A stretch of DNA of 5,574 nucleotides from Treponema sp. (GTDB taxonomy: Bacteria; Spirochaetota; Spirochaetia; Treponematales; Rectinemataceae), in assembly GCA_017849315.1 (NCBI GenBank), contig JAFIHQ010000154.1, positions 1 to 5,574 of the forward strand, read 5' to 3'. Positions 1 through 5,574 of the stretch are shown one piece after another; position 1 is the first letter of the stretch; every line of letters begins with the position of its first letter. The translations under genes and the position numbers were made by a program. The notes under the pieces were generated by a model, which was not told where the DNA came from, searched no databases, and saw nothing but the letters and a program-made list of their open reading frames with translations.

Positions 1-807
1 CGCGTCGTTTTGCGGGTGCCAGAGGGCAGTATCAAGGTTAGCGCTTCTCCTGACGGGCAAATCCATGTAGATAGCGAACTTCATGGAAATGTTGCAGGTT
101 TGGATGCGTGGTCGATTTCTGTCAGGCGCCACGACAGTATCCTGATACTTGCCGCTGACACACCACAGGATGTTTACGCAATTGCGGTTTCTTTCCAGAT
201 TCCGGAGCGTGTAAAAGATCTGGAAGTGCACAGTCTAGGGGGCGAAATCGACATTCGCGATTGCAGGACGAATGTTCTGGTCTCTTCTGAACTGGGAAAT
301 GTGCATATTCATGGCGTGCAAGGTGCAGAAGTTTCGAGCGTCAAAGGTACGGTGACGGTTTCGAACTCTGGGTCGACGACTGTCAACACCATGGAAGGGA
401 ACGTGCATTGTTCAAAGATATCAGGTTCTCTTCATATTGAGACGCAGGATGGCGACGTTCAGGCCAGCCAAATCAAAGGTAACGTTATCGTTTTGAGTAG
501 GAATGGCGATGTTTCTGTCATGCGGCCGGAGGGCAGAATCAGGCTCGTGTCTAAGGCTGGCGATATAGAGCTTGAGGTATTTAGTACTTTTGGCGGTGGA
601 GAGGTCAGCACCTATTCGGGCGATGTAAATATCATGCTGGAAGATGCCAGCGTTGAATTCCGCGCGGAGACACTGTCGGGACAGATCAGTGCTCCCGGTA
701 CCACGGTGGCAAACGGCGTTGGACCGCGGCGCTGCGCCTATAGGGTGGGGCAGGGTGCAAAAAGGCTCCATGTCAAGAGTGTCTTAGGTGACATCGAAGT
801 AGAATAA
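1..807 (+). CDS. DUF4097-type repetitive beta-strand protein (5' partial)
   Basis: The reading frame is open from base 1 and ends at TAA 805-807, so the N-terminus lies outside the window. A TTG at 10 could be read as a start, but no ribosome binding site is visible and the frame continues upstream of it. The visible 268 residues are a series of short beta-strand repeats of about 15-20 residues, each ending in a Gly-Asp/Asn/Ser/Thr turn followed by alternating hydrophobic residues (for example EGNVHCSKI, DGDVQASQI, NGDVSVMRP, AGDIELEVF, SGDVNIML, LGDIEVE). This pattern, with a closing GDIEVE, matches the putative adhesin / DUF4097 fold, a beta-helix-like domain found in many bacteria. Family members often have an N-terminal membrane or toast-rack-like region, which cannot be seen here. 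The molecular function is unknown and the adhesin label is only nominal. No signal peptide or membrane segment is visible in this part. The family call is fairly secure; the role is not. Confidence 0.7.
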   Translation, partial: RVVLRVPEGSIKVSASPDGQIHVDSELHGNVAGLDAWSISVRRHDSILILAADTPQDVYAIAVSFQIPERVKDLEVHSLGGEIDIRDCRTNVLVSSELGNVHIHGVQGAEVSSVKGTVTVSNSGSTTVNTMEGNVHCSKISGSLHIETQDGDVQASQIKGNVIVLSRNGDVSVMRPEGRIRLVSKAGDIELEVFSTFGGGEVSTYSGDVNIMLEDASVEFRAETLSGQISAPGTTVANGVGPRRCAYRVGQGAKRLHVKSVLGDIEVE

Positions 808-878
808 TCTCTTCTGATCTGCTTTTTTGGATTTTCCTGCCGTTTCCAGCCCGTCGTTTGGTCTTTGCCTGTCCTTAC

Positions 879-2795
879 TTAATCCTCTTCAGTAAAGAGT
901 GACTTTATCTCTTTTGCATAGAGCTCATTGATCGCAAAGCGCTTTATTTCCTGCTTTGCTGAGAGCTCTCTTCCAACTTGGAAACTCTGTGGCAGAATCT
1001 CGAACCGCGAAATTCGCTCAAACGTCTTAAAGCCGGTTTTCTGATTGACGAGATTCGAGATTTCATTCGCTATCAGCGTGCGGGTCTGCGGCAGATGAGT
1101 GAGTGCCTCATAGTCGCTGTACGGGACAAAGTTCTTCTTAGCCCACGCCTCGAGGTTTTCCCGTTTTGGGACAATAAGGGCTGCCAGATAGCGCTGATCC
1201 TGCCCGACGACGACTGCCTGTTCGATAAATTCGCTTTCCGCCAGTTTTTGCTCGATAGGGACAGGTTCGACATTCTCTCCACCGCGCAGCACGATGGTAT
1301 CTTTGGCTCGACCTACGATTTTTATGTAACCGTCCACGGTCAGCATACCCAGGTCCCCGGTTTTTAGCCAACCATCGGAAGAAAGCACCTTTGCTGTTAG
1401 ATCCGGACGCTTGTAATACCCTTTCATCACCTGCGGCCCTCGAACTTCGATGAGCCCACGCTTTCCTCTGCCGAGATCATTGCCGTTTTCATCTACGATT
1501 CGTATTTCGGTACCCTTGTGGATCGGTCCAACCGTACCGATAACCGCATGAGAAGGCAACCTTACCCCCAGTACAGGTGCTGTCTCTGTCAGCCCGTATC
1601 CTTCCAGAATCTTTACGCCAATTGCGTCAAAGAATCTGTCTACATCGGGCGTAAGTGCGCCACCACCGGAAACGCCTGCGATAAAGCGCTTACCGAGCAG
1701 TGCCTTTATTTTCTTGAAGACGAGCACCTCGGCGAGCTGGCGGAAAGGCCAGAGTATCGCCGTAGGGAGCACGGACCATGCGATTTCCAGGATGCGGGAG
1801 TATGGTTTAAAGTGTGGTGTCAATCCCTTTAAGTGGTTGTGGAAGAAAGAATAGAGCTCGCTTATTCTCAGGAAGGAATCGAAAACCACCTTGGTGATGC
1901 CACCAGTCTGTTTGACGCTCTTGTAGACACCCTCCTGCACCGATTCCCAAATCCTGGGTACGGACGTCATCCAATGTGGCTGGACCGCGAGCATGTCCGC
2001 AAGAAGGATTGGACCAATCGGTTTTGAGTATGCAATGGTTGCTCCACCAGCGAGGACAATGTATTGGCAGACGCGCTCGAACGAATGCCATACTGGCAGA
2101 ACGGAGAGCAGAATGTCGCCTGACTTGATTCCTATGGCTCCAGGCAGATAATCGGTTTGATGCAGAAAGTTGCCGTGTGAGATCATAACACCTTTAGGAT
2201 CTCCAGTCGTACCAGATGTGTAGATGATAGTAGCAAGATCGTCCCTTATCCCCTTTGAGGCCTCCATTTTGTAAAACCCAGGGTTGGAGCGGACACGTTC
2301 ATGGCCTTTTTCCATAAGAGTCTCATAATCGTAGAGGGCAATTCCGGCTGCTGCCACCTTGTCTTTACTTGTTTGATCGATACGATCAAAAACAATAAAT
2401 GTCTTTAAAAGCGGCAGCGATGGCACCGACTCAAGTATCTTCCCCAAGATGTACTGATTCTCAACTATGACCGTTGCACACTCGCTCCAAGCCAGTATGT
2501 AGGCAAGCTCTTGAATGGTGGCGTCAGACCCCCGTGGTACGTCCGCCGCCCCTAGGCCGAGCAGGGCAAGGTCGGATACGAGCCATTCCGCTCTGTTGTC
2601 CGAAATTAGTCCTACATTCTCGCCCCGCTGCACACCAAGCGCATTAAGCCCAGCAGCAAACGTCTCCACATTGTCCAAAAGCTGTGCATAGCTTGTGGGA
2701 CGAAAAGAACCGGAAGAATCTTTGGAAAGTTGAACAGTTACGTTTGGTTGGCGCCTAACTGTTTCCAGGAACATCTGAGGGATTGTTTGTACCAT
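879..2795 (-). CDS. AMP-forming long-chain acyl-CoA synthetase-like ligase
   Basis: A complete 638-residue member of the ANL superfamily (long-chain fatty-acid-CoA ligase group, COG1022-like). It is expected to activate a fatty acid with ATP to an acyl-adenylate and transfer it to CoA, in the cytosol or at the inner membrane face. Visible motifs in order: the P-loop YTSGTTGDPKG (192-202), WHSFER (236-241), SGGGALTPD (376-384), the adenine-binding EGYGLTET (398-405), TGDLG (479-483) and the hinge GRAKDTIVLRGGENVEP (495-511). Length suits the long-chain group. A hydrophobic stretch at about 336-360 lies in the insert typical of this group and may help membrane contact. The start is well supported: GGAGGGGG (2802-2809) sits 6 bases before ATG. 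The C-terminal A10 region reads LSAKQEIKR (611-619), where the usual LTPTLKxKR pattern would place the catalytic lysine at residue 616, here Glu. Lys614 is nearby. Substrate chain length cannot be read from the sequence. An acyl-ACP synthetase or other acid ligase is an alternative. Confidence 0.9.
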   Translation of the reverse strand: MVQTIPQMFLETVRRQPNVTVQLSKDSSGSFRPTSYAQLLDNVETFAAGLNALGVQRGENVGLISDNRAEWLVSDLALLGLGAADVPRGSDATIQELAYILAWSECATVIVENQYILGKILESVPSLPLLKTFIVFDRIDQTSKDKVAAAGIALYDYETLMEKGHERVRSNPGFYKMEASKGIRDDLATIIYTSGTTGDPKGVMISHGNFLHQTDYLPGAIGIKSGDILLSVLPVWHSFERVCQYIVLAGGATIAYSKPIGPILLADMLAVQPHWMTSVPRIWESVQEGVYKSVKQTGGITKVVFDSFLRISELYSFFHNHLKGLTPHFKPYSRILEIAWSVLPTAILWPFRQLAEVLVFKKIKALLGKRFIAGVSGGGALTPDVDRFFDAIGVKILEGYGLTETAPVLGVRLPSHAVIGTVGPIHKGTEIRIVDENGNDLGRGKRGLIEVRGPQVMKGYYKRPDLTAKVLSSDGWLKTGDLGMLTVDGYIKIVGRAKDTIVLRGGENVEPVPIEQKLAESEFIEQAVVVGQDQRYLAALIVPKRENLEAWAKKNFVPYSDYEALTHLPQTRTLIANEISNLVNQKTGFKTFERISRFEILPQSFQVGRELSAKQEIKRFAINELYAKEIKSLFTEED

Positions 2796-2801
2796 ACTTT
2801 A

Positions 2802-2809
2802 CCCCCTCC
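2802..2809 (-). promoter_or_regulatory. Strong ribosome binding site of the acyl-CoA ligase
   Basis: On the minus strand this reads GGAGGGGG, 6 bases before the ATG at 2795-2793. It fixes the start codon of the ligase, since no other in-frame start nearby has a comparable site. Confidence 0.8.
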
Positions 2810-2827
2810 ATCGCTTATATATTCAAA

Positions 2828-2862
2828 ATGACACATTTACTTTTAATGTAAAGTTGTCTCAT
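2828..2862. repeat. Imperfect inverted repeat over the ligase promoter (candidate operator)
   Basis: The arms are ATGACACATTTAC (2828-2840) and GTAAAGTTGTCTCAT (2848-2862), separated by 7 bases. The reverse complement of the right arm is ATGAGACAACTTTAC, which matches the left arm in ATGA-ACA-TTTAC with one substitution and a 2-base insertion. It covers the -10 box and the spacer of the candidate promoter, a place where a dimeric repressor could block transcription. Fatty-acid genes are often controlled by TetR- or GntR-type repressors, but no regulator gene is present in this window and the assignment is inference. Confidence 0.35.
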
Positions 2863-2868
2863 AGTCAA
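2840..2868 (-). promoter_or_regulatory. Candidate sigma70-type promoter for the ligase gene
   Basis: On the minus strand, TTGACT (2863-2868) is followed after exactly 17 bases by TAAAAG (2840-2845). The -35 box matches the consensus at 5 of 6 positions and the -10 box at 4 of 6. Transcription would begin near 2833, giving a leader of about 38 bases before the ligase ATG. It lies in the gap after the dus stop codon, so the ligase can probably be transcribed separately from dus. Prediction from sequence only. Confidence 0.5.
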
Positions 2869-2885
2869 GATCCAGATAACCAAGA

Positions 2886-3956
2886 TCAAGATGGAAGAGA
2901 ATCCAAGTCGCTTCGATTTTCTGGTTTAACAATGAGATCCGTAGGAACTTCGTCGAAATAAGATCTGAAGTCCCGGGCCATCTCAGTTAGGGTACTTGTC
3001 CTGCTGAGTTTGACTTTAAGATACTGAGCAAAGGACACATTGTCGCAAAAGTAAGAAAAAAAGCGCCGGGCGCTCTCCAACTGAAAGGCTGCAGGCAAGC
3101 ATTGTGAAGCAAGTTCAATAAACCGCAGGCCCACCGCGCGTAAGTCTATGTCAACATCACCGGTGACTTTGGAAGGCTCAGAAAGCTCAGACTGCTCAGA
3201 CTGCTCAGACTGCTCAGACTGCTCAGAGCGCCTGGGAAGCAAAGTGAAGATCCAGGGGCGCCTAACCGCTTCCCGACCTATCATCAGGGCGTAGGGGTGT
3301 TCCTGGTCCAAAATCGATTTGAAAAGTTCTGGGCTTGTAATGTCGCCATTGCCGACTACCGGAACTGGCAAATCGCGGCTCAGTGCACCGATAATGTCCC
3401 AGTGAGGCTTGCGCCGGAACTTTTGAGAATCCAAGCGAGGATGAATAGTCAGAAAGTCGACGCCGGCGTTGCAAAGGCGCATGCAGAAGGAAAGAAGTTC
3501 ACTATAATCGCCCATTTCGCCCATGCGCAGCTTTGCGGAGAGCGTCCAAGGCCAGGTTGTTCTGGCAGCTTCAACAAATGCGGCGGCCTTGTCAGGGTCA
3601 CTGCTGAGTGCGGAACCAGCGCCCATGCGGCGAATGTTTGGGGCAGAGCAACCAAAGTTTAAGTCCACACCGGCGGGCCTCTCGTTTGGGGTGCGTTCGG
3701 CCAATAACCGGCAGGCTTGGGCAACCGCTTCGCTTGAGCGGGCGAAGAGCTGAATCGATGTCTTTTGCGGACAAGGCCCTGCGTCTGTATAGGATTCTTC
3801 GTAACGGGCCTTTGCTACAAAGGCTTCAGCACTTGCCATCTCTGTCCAGTACCAGTCGGGGGCTCCGAGTTCGTCGATCAGAGTTCTAAAGGCCCGATTC
3901 GTAATCCCGACCATCGGGGCGAGCAGGGCAGCGCCTTTCTTAAAGGGTATCATCAT
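2886..3956 (-). CDS. dus: tRNA-dihydrouridine synthase
   Basis: A complete 356-residue Dus-family flavoenzyme, which reduces specific uridines in the D-loop region of tRNA to dihydrouridine using FMN and NADPH. The N-terminal TIM barrel carries LAPMVGITNRAFR (12-24), TEMASAEA (38-45), the catalytic-cysteine motif NFGCSAPN with Cys103, SAKLRMG (140-146) with the FMN-contacting Lys142, TIHPR (170-174) with His172, GNGDI (202-206), and MIGREAVRRPWIF (225-237), the phosphate-binding end of the barrel. The motif after the cysteine is GCSAP instead of the usual GCP. The C-terminal helical tRNA-binding region follows from about 265. Between the two lies an insert of Ser-Glu-Gln type triplets (244-261) encoded by a 9-bp tandem repeat. 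Which uridine is modified, and whether it is DusB-like or another subgroup, cannot be decided from sequence. ATG at 3956 is followed directly by a second ATG at 3953; no ribosome binding site precedes either. Confidence 0.93.
   Translation of the reverse strand: MMIPFKKGAALLAPMVGITNRAFRTLIDELGAPDWYWTEMASAEAFVAKARYEESYTDAGPCPQKTSIQLFARSSEAVAQACRLLAERTPNERPAGVDLNFGCSAPNIRRMGAGSALSSDPDKAAAFVEAARTTWPWTLSAKLRMGEMGDYSELLSFCMRLCNAGVDFLTIHPRLDSQKFRRKPHWDIIGALSRDLPVPVVGNGDITSPELFKSILDQEHPYALMIGREAVRRPWIFTLLPRRSEQSEQSEQSEQSELSEPSKVTGDVDIDLRAVGLRFIELASQCLPAAFQLESARRFFSYFCDNVSFAQYLKVKLSRTSTLTEMARDFRSYFDEVPTDLIVKPENRSDLDSLPS
3176..3229. repeat. 9-bp tandem repeat inside dus
   Basis: Six consecutive 9-base units: GCTCAGAAA (3176-3184), four identical GCTCAGACT copies (3185-3220), then GCTCAGAGC (3221-3229). 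On the coding (minus) strand the repeat reads TCT GAG CAG and gives Ser-Glu-Gln four times, ending in Ser-Glu-Leu and Ser-Glu-Pro. The unit length is a multiple of three, so gain or loss of copies keeps the frame. The identical core copies suggest recent slippage expansion. Confidence 0.95.
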
Positions 3957-3959
3957 TTG

Positions 3960-3988
3960 ATACTAGTTTTTGAACGGGGAAAATGCAA
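3960..3988 (-). promoter_or_regulatory. Candidate promoter for dus, placed so that the mRNA may be leaderless
   Basis: On the minus strand, TTGCAT (3983-3988) is followed after 17 bases by TAGTAT (3960-3965). The -10 box ends 3 bases before the first ATG of dus, so normal initiation spacing would put the transcript start at or near the second ATG (3953). This would explain why no Shine-Dalgarno sequence is seen. The box matches are modest (3 of 6 and 4 of 6). Confidence 0.3.
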
Positions 3989-4026
3989 TCTGTACCGTCA
4001 CACGCTTAGGAATGCTTAATTCACCC

Positions 4027-4053
4027 TTGACAAATTGCCAAAAGCTCTATAGT
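4027..4053 (+). promoter_or_regulatory. Candidate promoter of the ABC transporter genes
   Basis: A perfect TTGACA (4027-4032) is followed by TATAGT (4048-4053), 5 of 6 to the -10 consensus, with a short 15-base spacer. TAGTGT (4050-4055) would give 17 bases but is a poorer box. Transcription would start near 4060, about 25 bases before the ATPase start codon. Confidence 0.5.
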
Positions 4054-4075
4054 GTATTAGTTAAATAGTGAACTA
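4049..4075 (+). repeat. Short repeats downstream of the ABC promoter (candidate operator)
   Basis: ATAGTG occurs at 4049-4054 and again at 4065-4070, a 16-base period. In the same stretch TAGTT (4058-4062) and AACTA (4071-4075) form an inverted repeat with an 8-base gap, ending against the ribosome binding site. Overlap with the -10 box and start region is where a repressor would act. ABC units of this kind are often preceded by a GntR-type regulator gene, but none is present upstream here; dus occupies that place in the opposite direction. Confidence 0.3.
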
Positions 4076-4079
4076 GGAG
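4075..4079 (+). promoter_or_regulatory. Ribosome binding site deciding the ABC ATPase start
   Basis: AGGAG lies 6 bases before ATG 4086. Another ATG at 4081, in a different frame, is only 1 base from the site and is therefore not the likely start. This supports ATG 4086, whose frame encodes the recognisable ATPase. Confidence 0.75.
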
Positions 4080-4085
4080 TATGGT

Positions 4086-5081
4086 ATGGTTCAATTTGAA
4101 GGTCTTACATTCGGTTATAGTGAGAAGCTTCTTTTTCAGGATCTGGCACTCACCTTGCAACCCGGAACCGTGTATGGACTGCTCGGTCTCAACGGAGCTG
4201 GGAAAACAAGCCTCTTGAAGCTTGCGGCTGGCGCGTTGCGTGCACAACAGGGGTCTATAGAGGTTTTTGGAAAGAACCCGACAAAACGGGAAGCTGCCTT
4301 TTTGGCGGATATTGCCTTCGTGCCAGAAGACCCTTGGCTGCCGGCGGTCAAGCCAGCGGTGTGGCTCGACAGATATTCAGTGTTTCGTCCTTGCTTCGAC
4401 CGTGGCCGTTTTCAGGTTTTGACGCAAGAATTCTCGCTGGAAAGCGACAAGCTCTTAAGCAAGTATTCGTATGGGCAGCGGAAGAAATTCGCACTTGCCG
4501 TGGCTTTCGCAAGCGGCTCCCGCCTCTTACTGCTCGACGAACCGACGAACGGCCTCGACATTCCATCCAAAACGCAATTCAGGCGCGTCTTGGCCGAGGC
4601 GATTGAACCCTCGCGTGTCATCGTGGTTTCTACTCACCAGGTGCGGGACCTCGAGTCGATTATCGATCCAGCGGTCATCCTCCACCAGGGCAAGGTTTTG
4701 TTTACTATCGCCTCAGAAACTATGAATTCGCGGCTCTACGCCGCTCATTTGCCAGATATCGATGTGCCTGGCGTCGTGTATGCGGAGAAGGATGCGGTGG
4801 GGTGGTCTGCCCTGATGGCGCGCAACGCCGCAGGAGGGGAGTCCCTAAACGCAGGCCCGGCAAGCGATGCGGCCGATTTGGAGCTTGTCTTTAATGCCGC
4901 GATCGCTGTACCAGAGAGACTTGCCTCTGCGCTAAACGGCGAGGCTCTTGTCTCGCGATACGATGGTTCCCTTTACGTTGGCTCGCGTGATAATGGCTCG
5001 CGTGATAATGGCGGCAAGCAGTCGGGTTACAGCGATGCGCAGAATTCGGAATTACGCAGGCCTACGGAGGTGCAAAGATGA
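4086..5081 (+). CDS. ABC transporter ATP-binding protein
   Basis: A complete 331-residue ABC ATPase that would power a membrane partner, most likely the protein encoded next. The nucleotide-binding domain covers about residues 1-200: aromatic Tyr11, Walker A GLNGAGKT (34-41), a Q-loop position that reads VPEDPW (79-84) with Glu in place of Gln, the signature SYGQ (128-131) instead of LSGGQ, Walker B LLLLDEPTNGLD (147-158) with catalytic Glu152, and the H-loop STH with His184. All catalytic residues apart from the atypical Q-loop and signature are intact. VPED and YSYGQ-like wording is familiar from YtrB-like and related ATPases in ABC-2-type exporters. The C-terminal region (about 200-331) ends the family pattern near DLELVFNAAI (265-280 region) and is followed by a polar tail with two GSRDN copies (299-308). 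Its stop overlaps the next start by 4 bases, implying translational coupling. Substrate unknown; export is more likely than import, as no binding protein is present. Confidence 0.92.
   Translation: MVQFEGLTFGYSEKLLFQDLALTLQPGTVYGLLGLNGAGKTSLLKLAAGALRAQQGSIEVFGKNPTKREAAFLADIAFVPEDPWLPAVKPAVWLDRYSVFRPCFDRGRFQVLTQEFSLESDKLLSKYSYGQRKKFALAVAFASGSRLLLLDEPTNGLDIPSKTQFRRVLAEAIEPSRVIVVSTHQVRDLESIIDPAVILHQGKVLFTIASETMNSRLYAAHLPDIDVPGVVYAEKDAVGWSALMARNAAGGESLNAGPASDAADLELVFNAAIAVPERLASALNGEALVSRYDGSLYVGSRDNGSRDNGGKQSGYSDAQNSELRRPTEVQR
4980..5009 (+). repeat. 15-bp tandem duplication in the ABC ATPase tail
   Basis: Two exact copies of GGCTCGCGTGATAAT (4980-4994 and 4995-5009), followed by a third partial GGC. 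Each copy codes for Gly-Ser-Arg-Asp-Asn, so the frame is kept. It lies in the polar C-terminal tail, outside the ATPase core. Confidence 0.95.
5066..5070 (+). promoter_or_regulatory. Ribosome binding site of the membrane protein gene
   Basis: GGAGG lies 7 bases before ATG 5078 and within the end of the ATPase gene. Together with the ATGA overlap it fixes the start of the downstream gene. Confidence 0.8.
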
Positions 5082-5574
5082 ATACTACAACCCTAAAAAA
5101 GAAATTCAGTTTTGAACGTGTGGCACTTTTGCTCAAGAATCGTGCCTTGGATGACTTGCCGTCGCTGCTAATCGGCGTTGGTATTCTCTTCGGAGTCAAT
5201 CTTCTTTCGATAATTGGGACCGGTTACGCACTCTTCAATAGTGGCAATGGTCAGATTTGGACAGTATTCCTTCTTGGCGCAGGCATTGTACTTTCTGGTT
5301 ATGCCTTTAGGGAAATGCATGACGAAAAGGCCGGTCTGGACTGGGTTCTTCTGCCGGCAACTCCGCTGGAAAAATATGTCGCAGCGCTTGTCGAGTACGT
5401 GGTTTTGTACCCACTTGTTGGCGCTCTTGTGGTCATGGGCCTGTCGGGCTTGCTATCCGCTTTGGAGCTTGTGGCAGGCGGCCCTGGTGGTCGTATTTGG
5501 ACTCCTGGCACAGACTTTGGCAGTGTCATGAGCATCTGGGGCAATTACGCCATTTTTTCGCTCTGGTTTCTTGC
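5078..5574 (+). CDS. Membrane protein, probable ABC-2-type permease partner (3' partial)
   Basis: ATG 5078 overlaps the ATPase stop (ATGA) and has GGAGG 7 bases upstream. The frame stays open to the window end, giving 165 residues. A short basic N-terminus (KKK at 7-9) is followed by hydrophobic segments at about 28-53, 59-77, 100-130 and from 152 on, which fits a multi-pass inner-membrane protein. Residues 91-100 read LLPATPLEKY, a loop resembling the LLPAS-x-EK-type element that I associate with ABC-2 family permeases; this is from memory. No enzyme motif is visible. As the gene lies directly behind an ATPase without its own membrane domain, it is probably the transport channel, or one of several membrane subunits if more genes follow. 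Substrate and direction cannot be read. The identification rests on topology and context, not on a full-length match. Confidence 0.75.
   Translation, partial: MNTTTLKKKFSFERVALLLKNRALDDLPSLLIGVGILFGVNLLSIIGTGYALFNSGNGQIWTVFLLGAGIVLSGYAFREMHDEKAGLDWVLLPATPLEKYVAALVEYVVLYPLVGALVVMGLSGLLSALELVAGGPGGRIWTPGTDFGSVMSIWGNYAIFSLWFL

Noticed and set aside
421..771. A minus-strand frame of 116 codons opposite the DUF4097 gene
   Set aside because: Its translation shows no family pattern, while the plus strand gives a regular beta-repeat protein over the same bases.
978..1367. A plus-strand frame of 129 codons opposite the ligase
   Set aside because: The minus strand here encodes conserved ligase motifs (hinge and A10 region), so this is antisense shadow coding.
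2866..2892. Three CAAGAT copies around the dus stop codon
   Set aside because: They are short and unevenly spaced and partly inside coding sequence, so chance is a sufficient explanation.
3176..3229. The 9-bp repeat as a CRISPR-like array or phase-variation switch
   Set aside because: The units are contiguous without spacers, and 9-bp changes keep the reading frame, so neither interpretation fits.
3297..3662. A plus-strand frame of 121 codons opposite dus
   Set aside because: It lies across the conserved Dus core, including the catalytic cysteine motif on the other strand, and shows no recognisable protein features.
4081..4083. ATG at 4081 as the start of the ABC ATPase
   Set aside because: It is out of frame with the ATPase and only 1 base from the AGGAG site; ATG 4086 has proper spacing and frame.
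5214..5531. A plus-strand open frame of 105 codons inside the permease region
   Set aside because: It lies in a different frame from the membrane protein that starts at 5078 with a good ribosome binding site and ATPase overlap. It has no site of its own and looks like a shadow.

Overview
The window carries four CDSs that follow one another with little non-coding DNA, plus part of a fifth. Base composition is close to even GC. The protein styles suggest a bacterium, perhaps a Treponema-like spirochaete: the wording of the AMP-forming ligase, a Dus enzyme with GCS instead of GCP, and an ABC ATPase with a YSYGQ signature. This taxonomic guess rests on pattern memory only and is weak to moderate. 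There are no RNA genes, insertion sequences, CRISPR arrays or phage genes.

Layout. (1) Positions 1-807, plus strand: the 3' part of a DUF4097-type repetitive beta-strand protein whose start lies upstream of the window. (2) Positions 879-2795, minus strand: a complete AMP-forming long-chain acyl-CoA synthetase-like enzyme, converging on gene 1 with a 71-base gap and no clear terminator. (3) A 90-base gap holding a promoter and an imperfect inverted repeat, then 2886-3956, minus strand: a tRNA-dihydrouridine synthase with an in-frame 9-bp tandem repeat coding for Ser-Glu-Gln units between its barrel and its C-terminal domain. (4) A 129-base divergent intergenic region with candidate promoters facing both ways. 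(5) Positions 4086-5081, plus strand: an ABC transporter ATPase with an unusual signature motif and a repeat-bearing tail. It overlaps by 4 bases the start of (6) a membrane protein at 5078 that runs off the window end and is most likely the partner permease.

How they work together. Genes 5 and 6 form a translationally coupled ABC unit of the type linked to small-molecule or peptide export or stress response; the substrate is unknown. The ligase and Dus share a strand, but the promoter between them suggests the ligase can be transcribed on its own. Nothing links their functions. The window looks like mostly ordinary chromosomal content. The points worth checking are the tandem-repeat linkers, the atypical ABC and ligase motifs, and the candidate operators. 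I see no convincing new multi-gene system.
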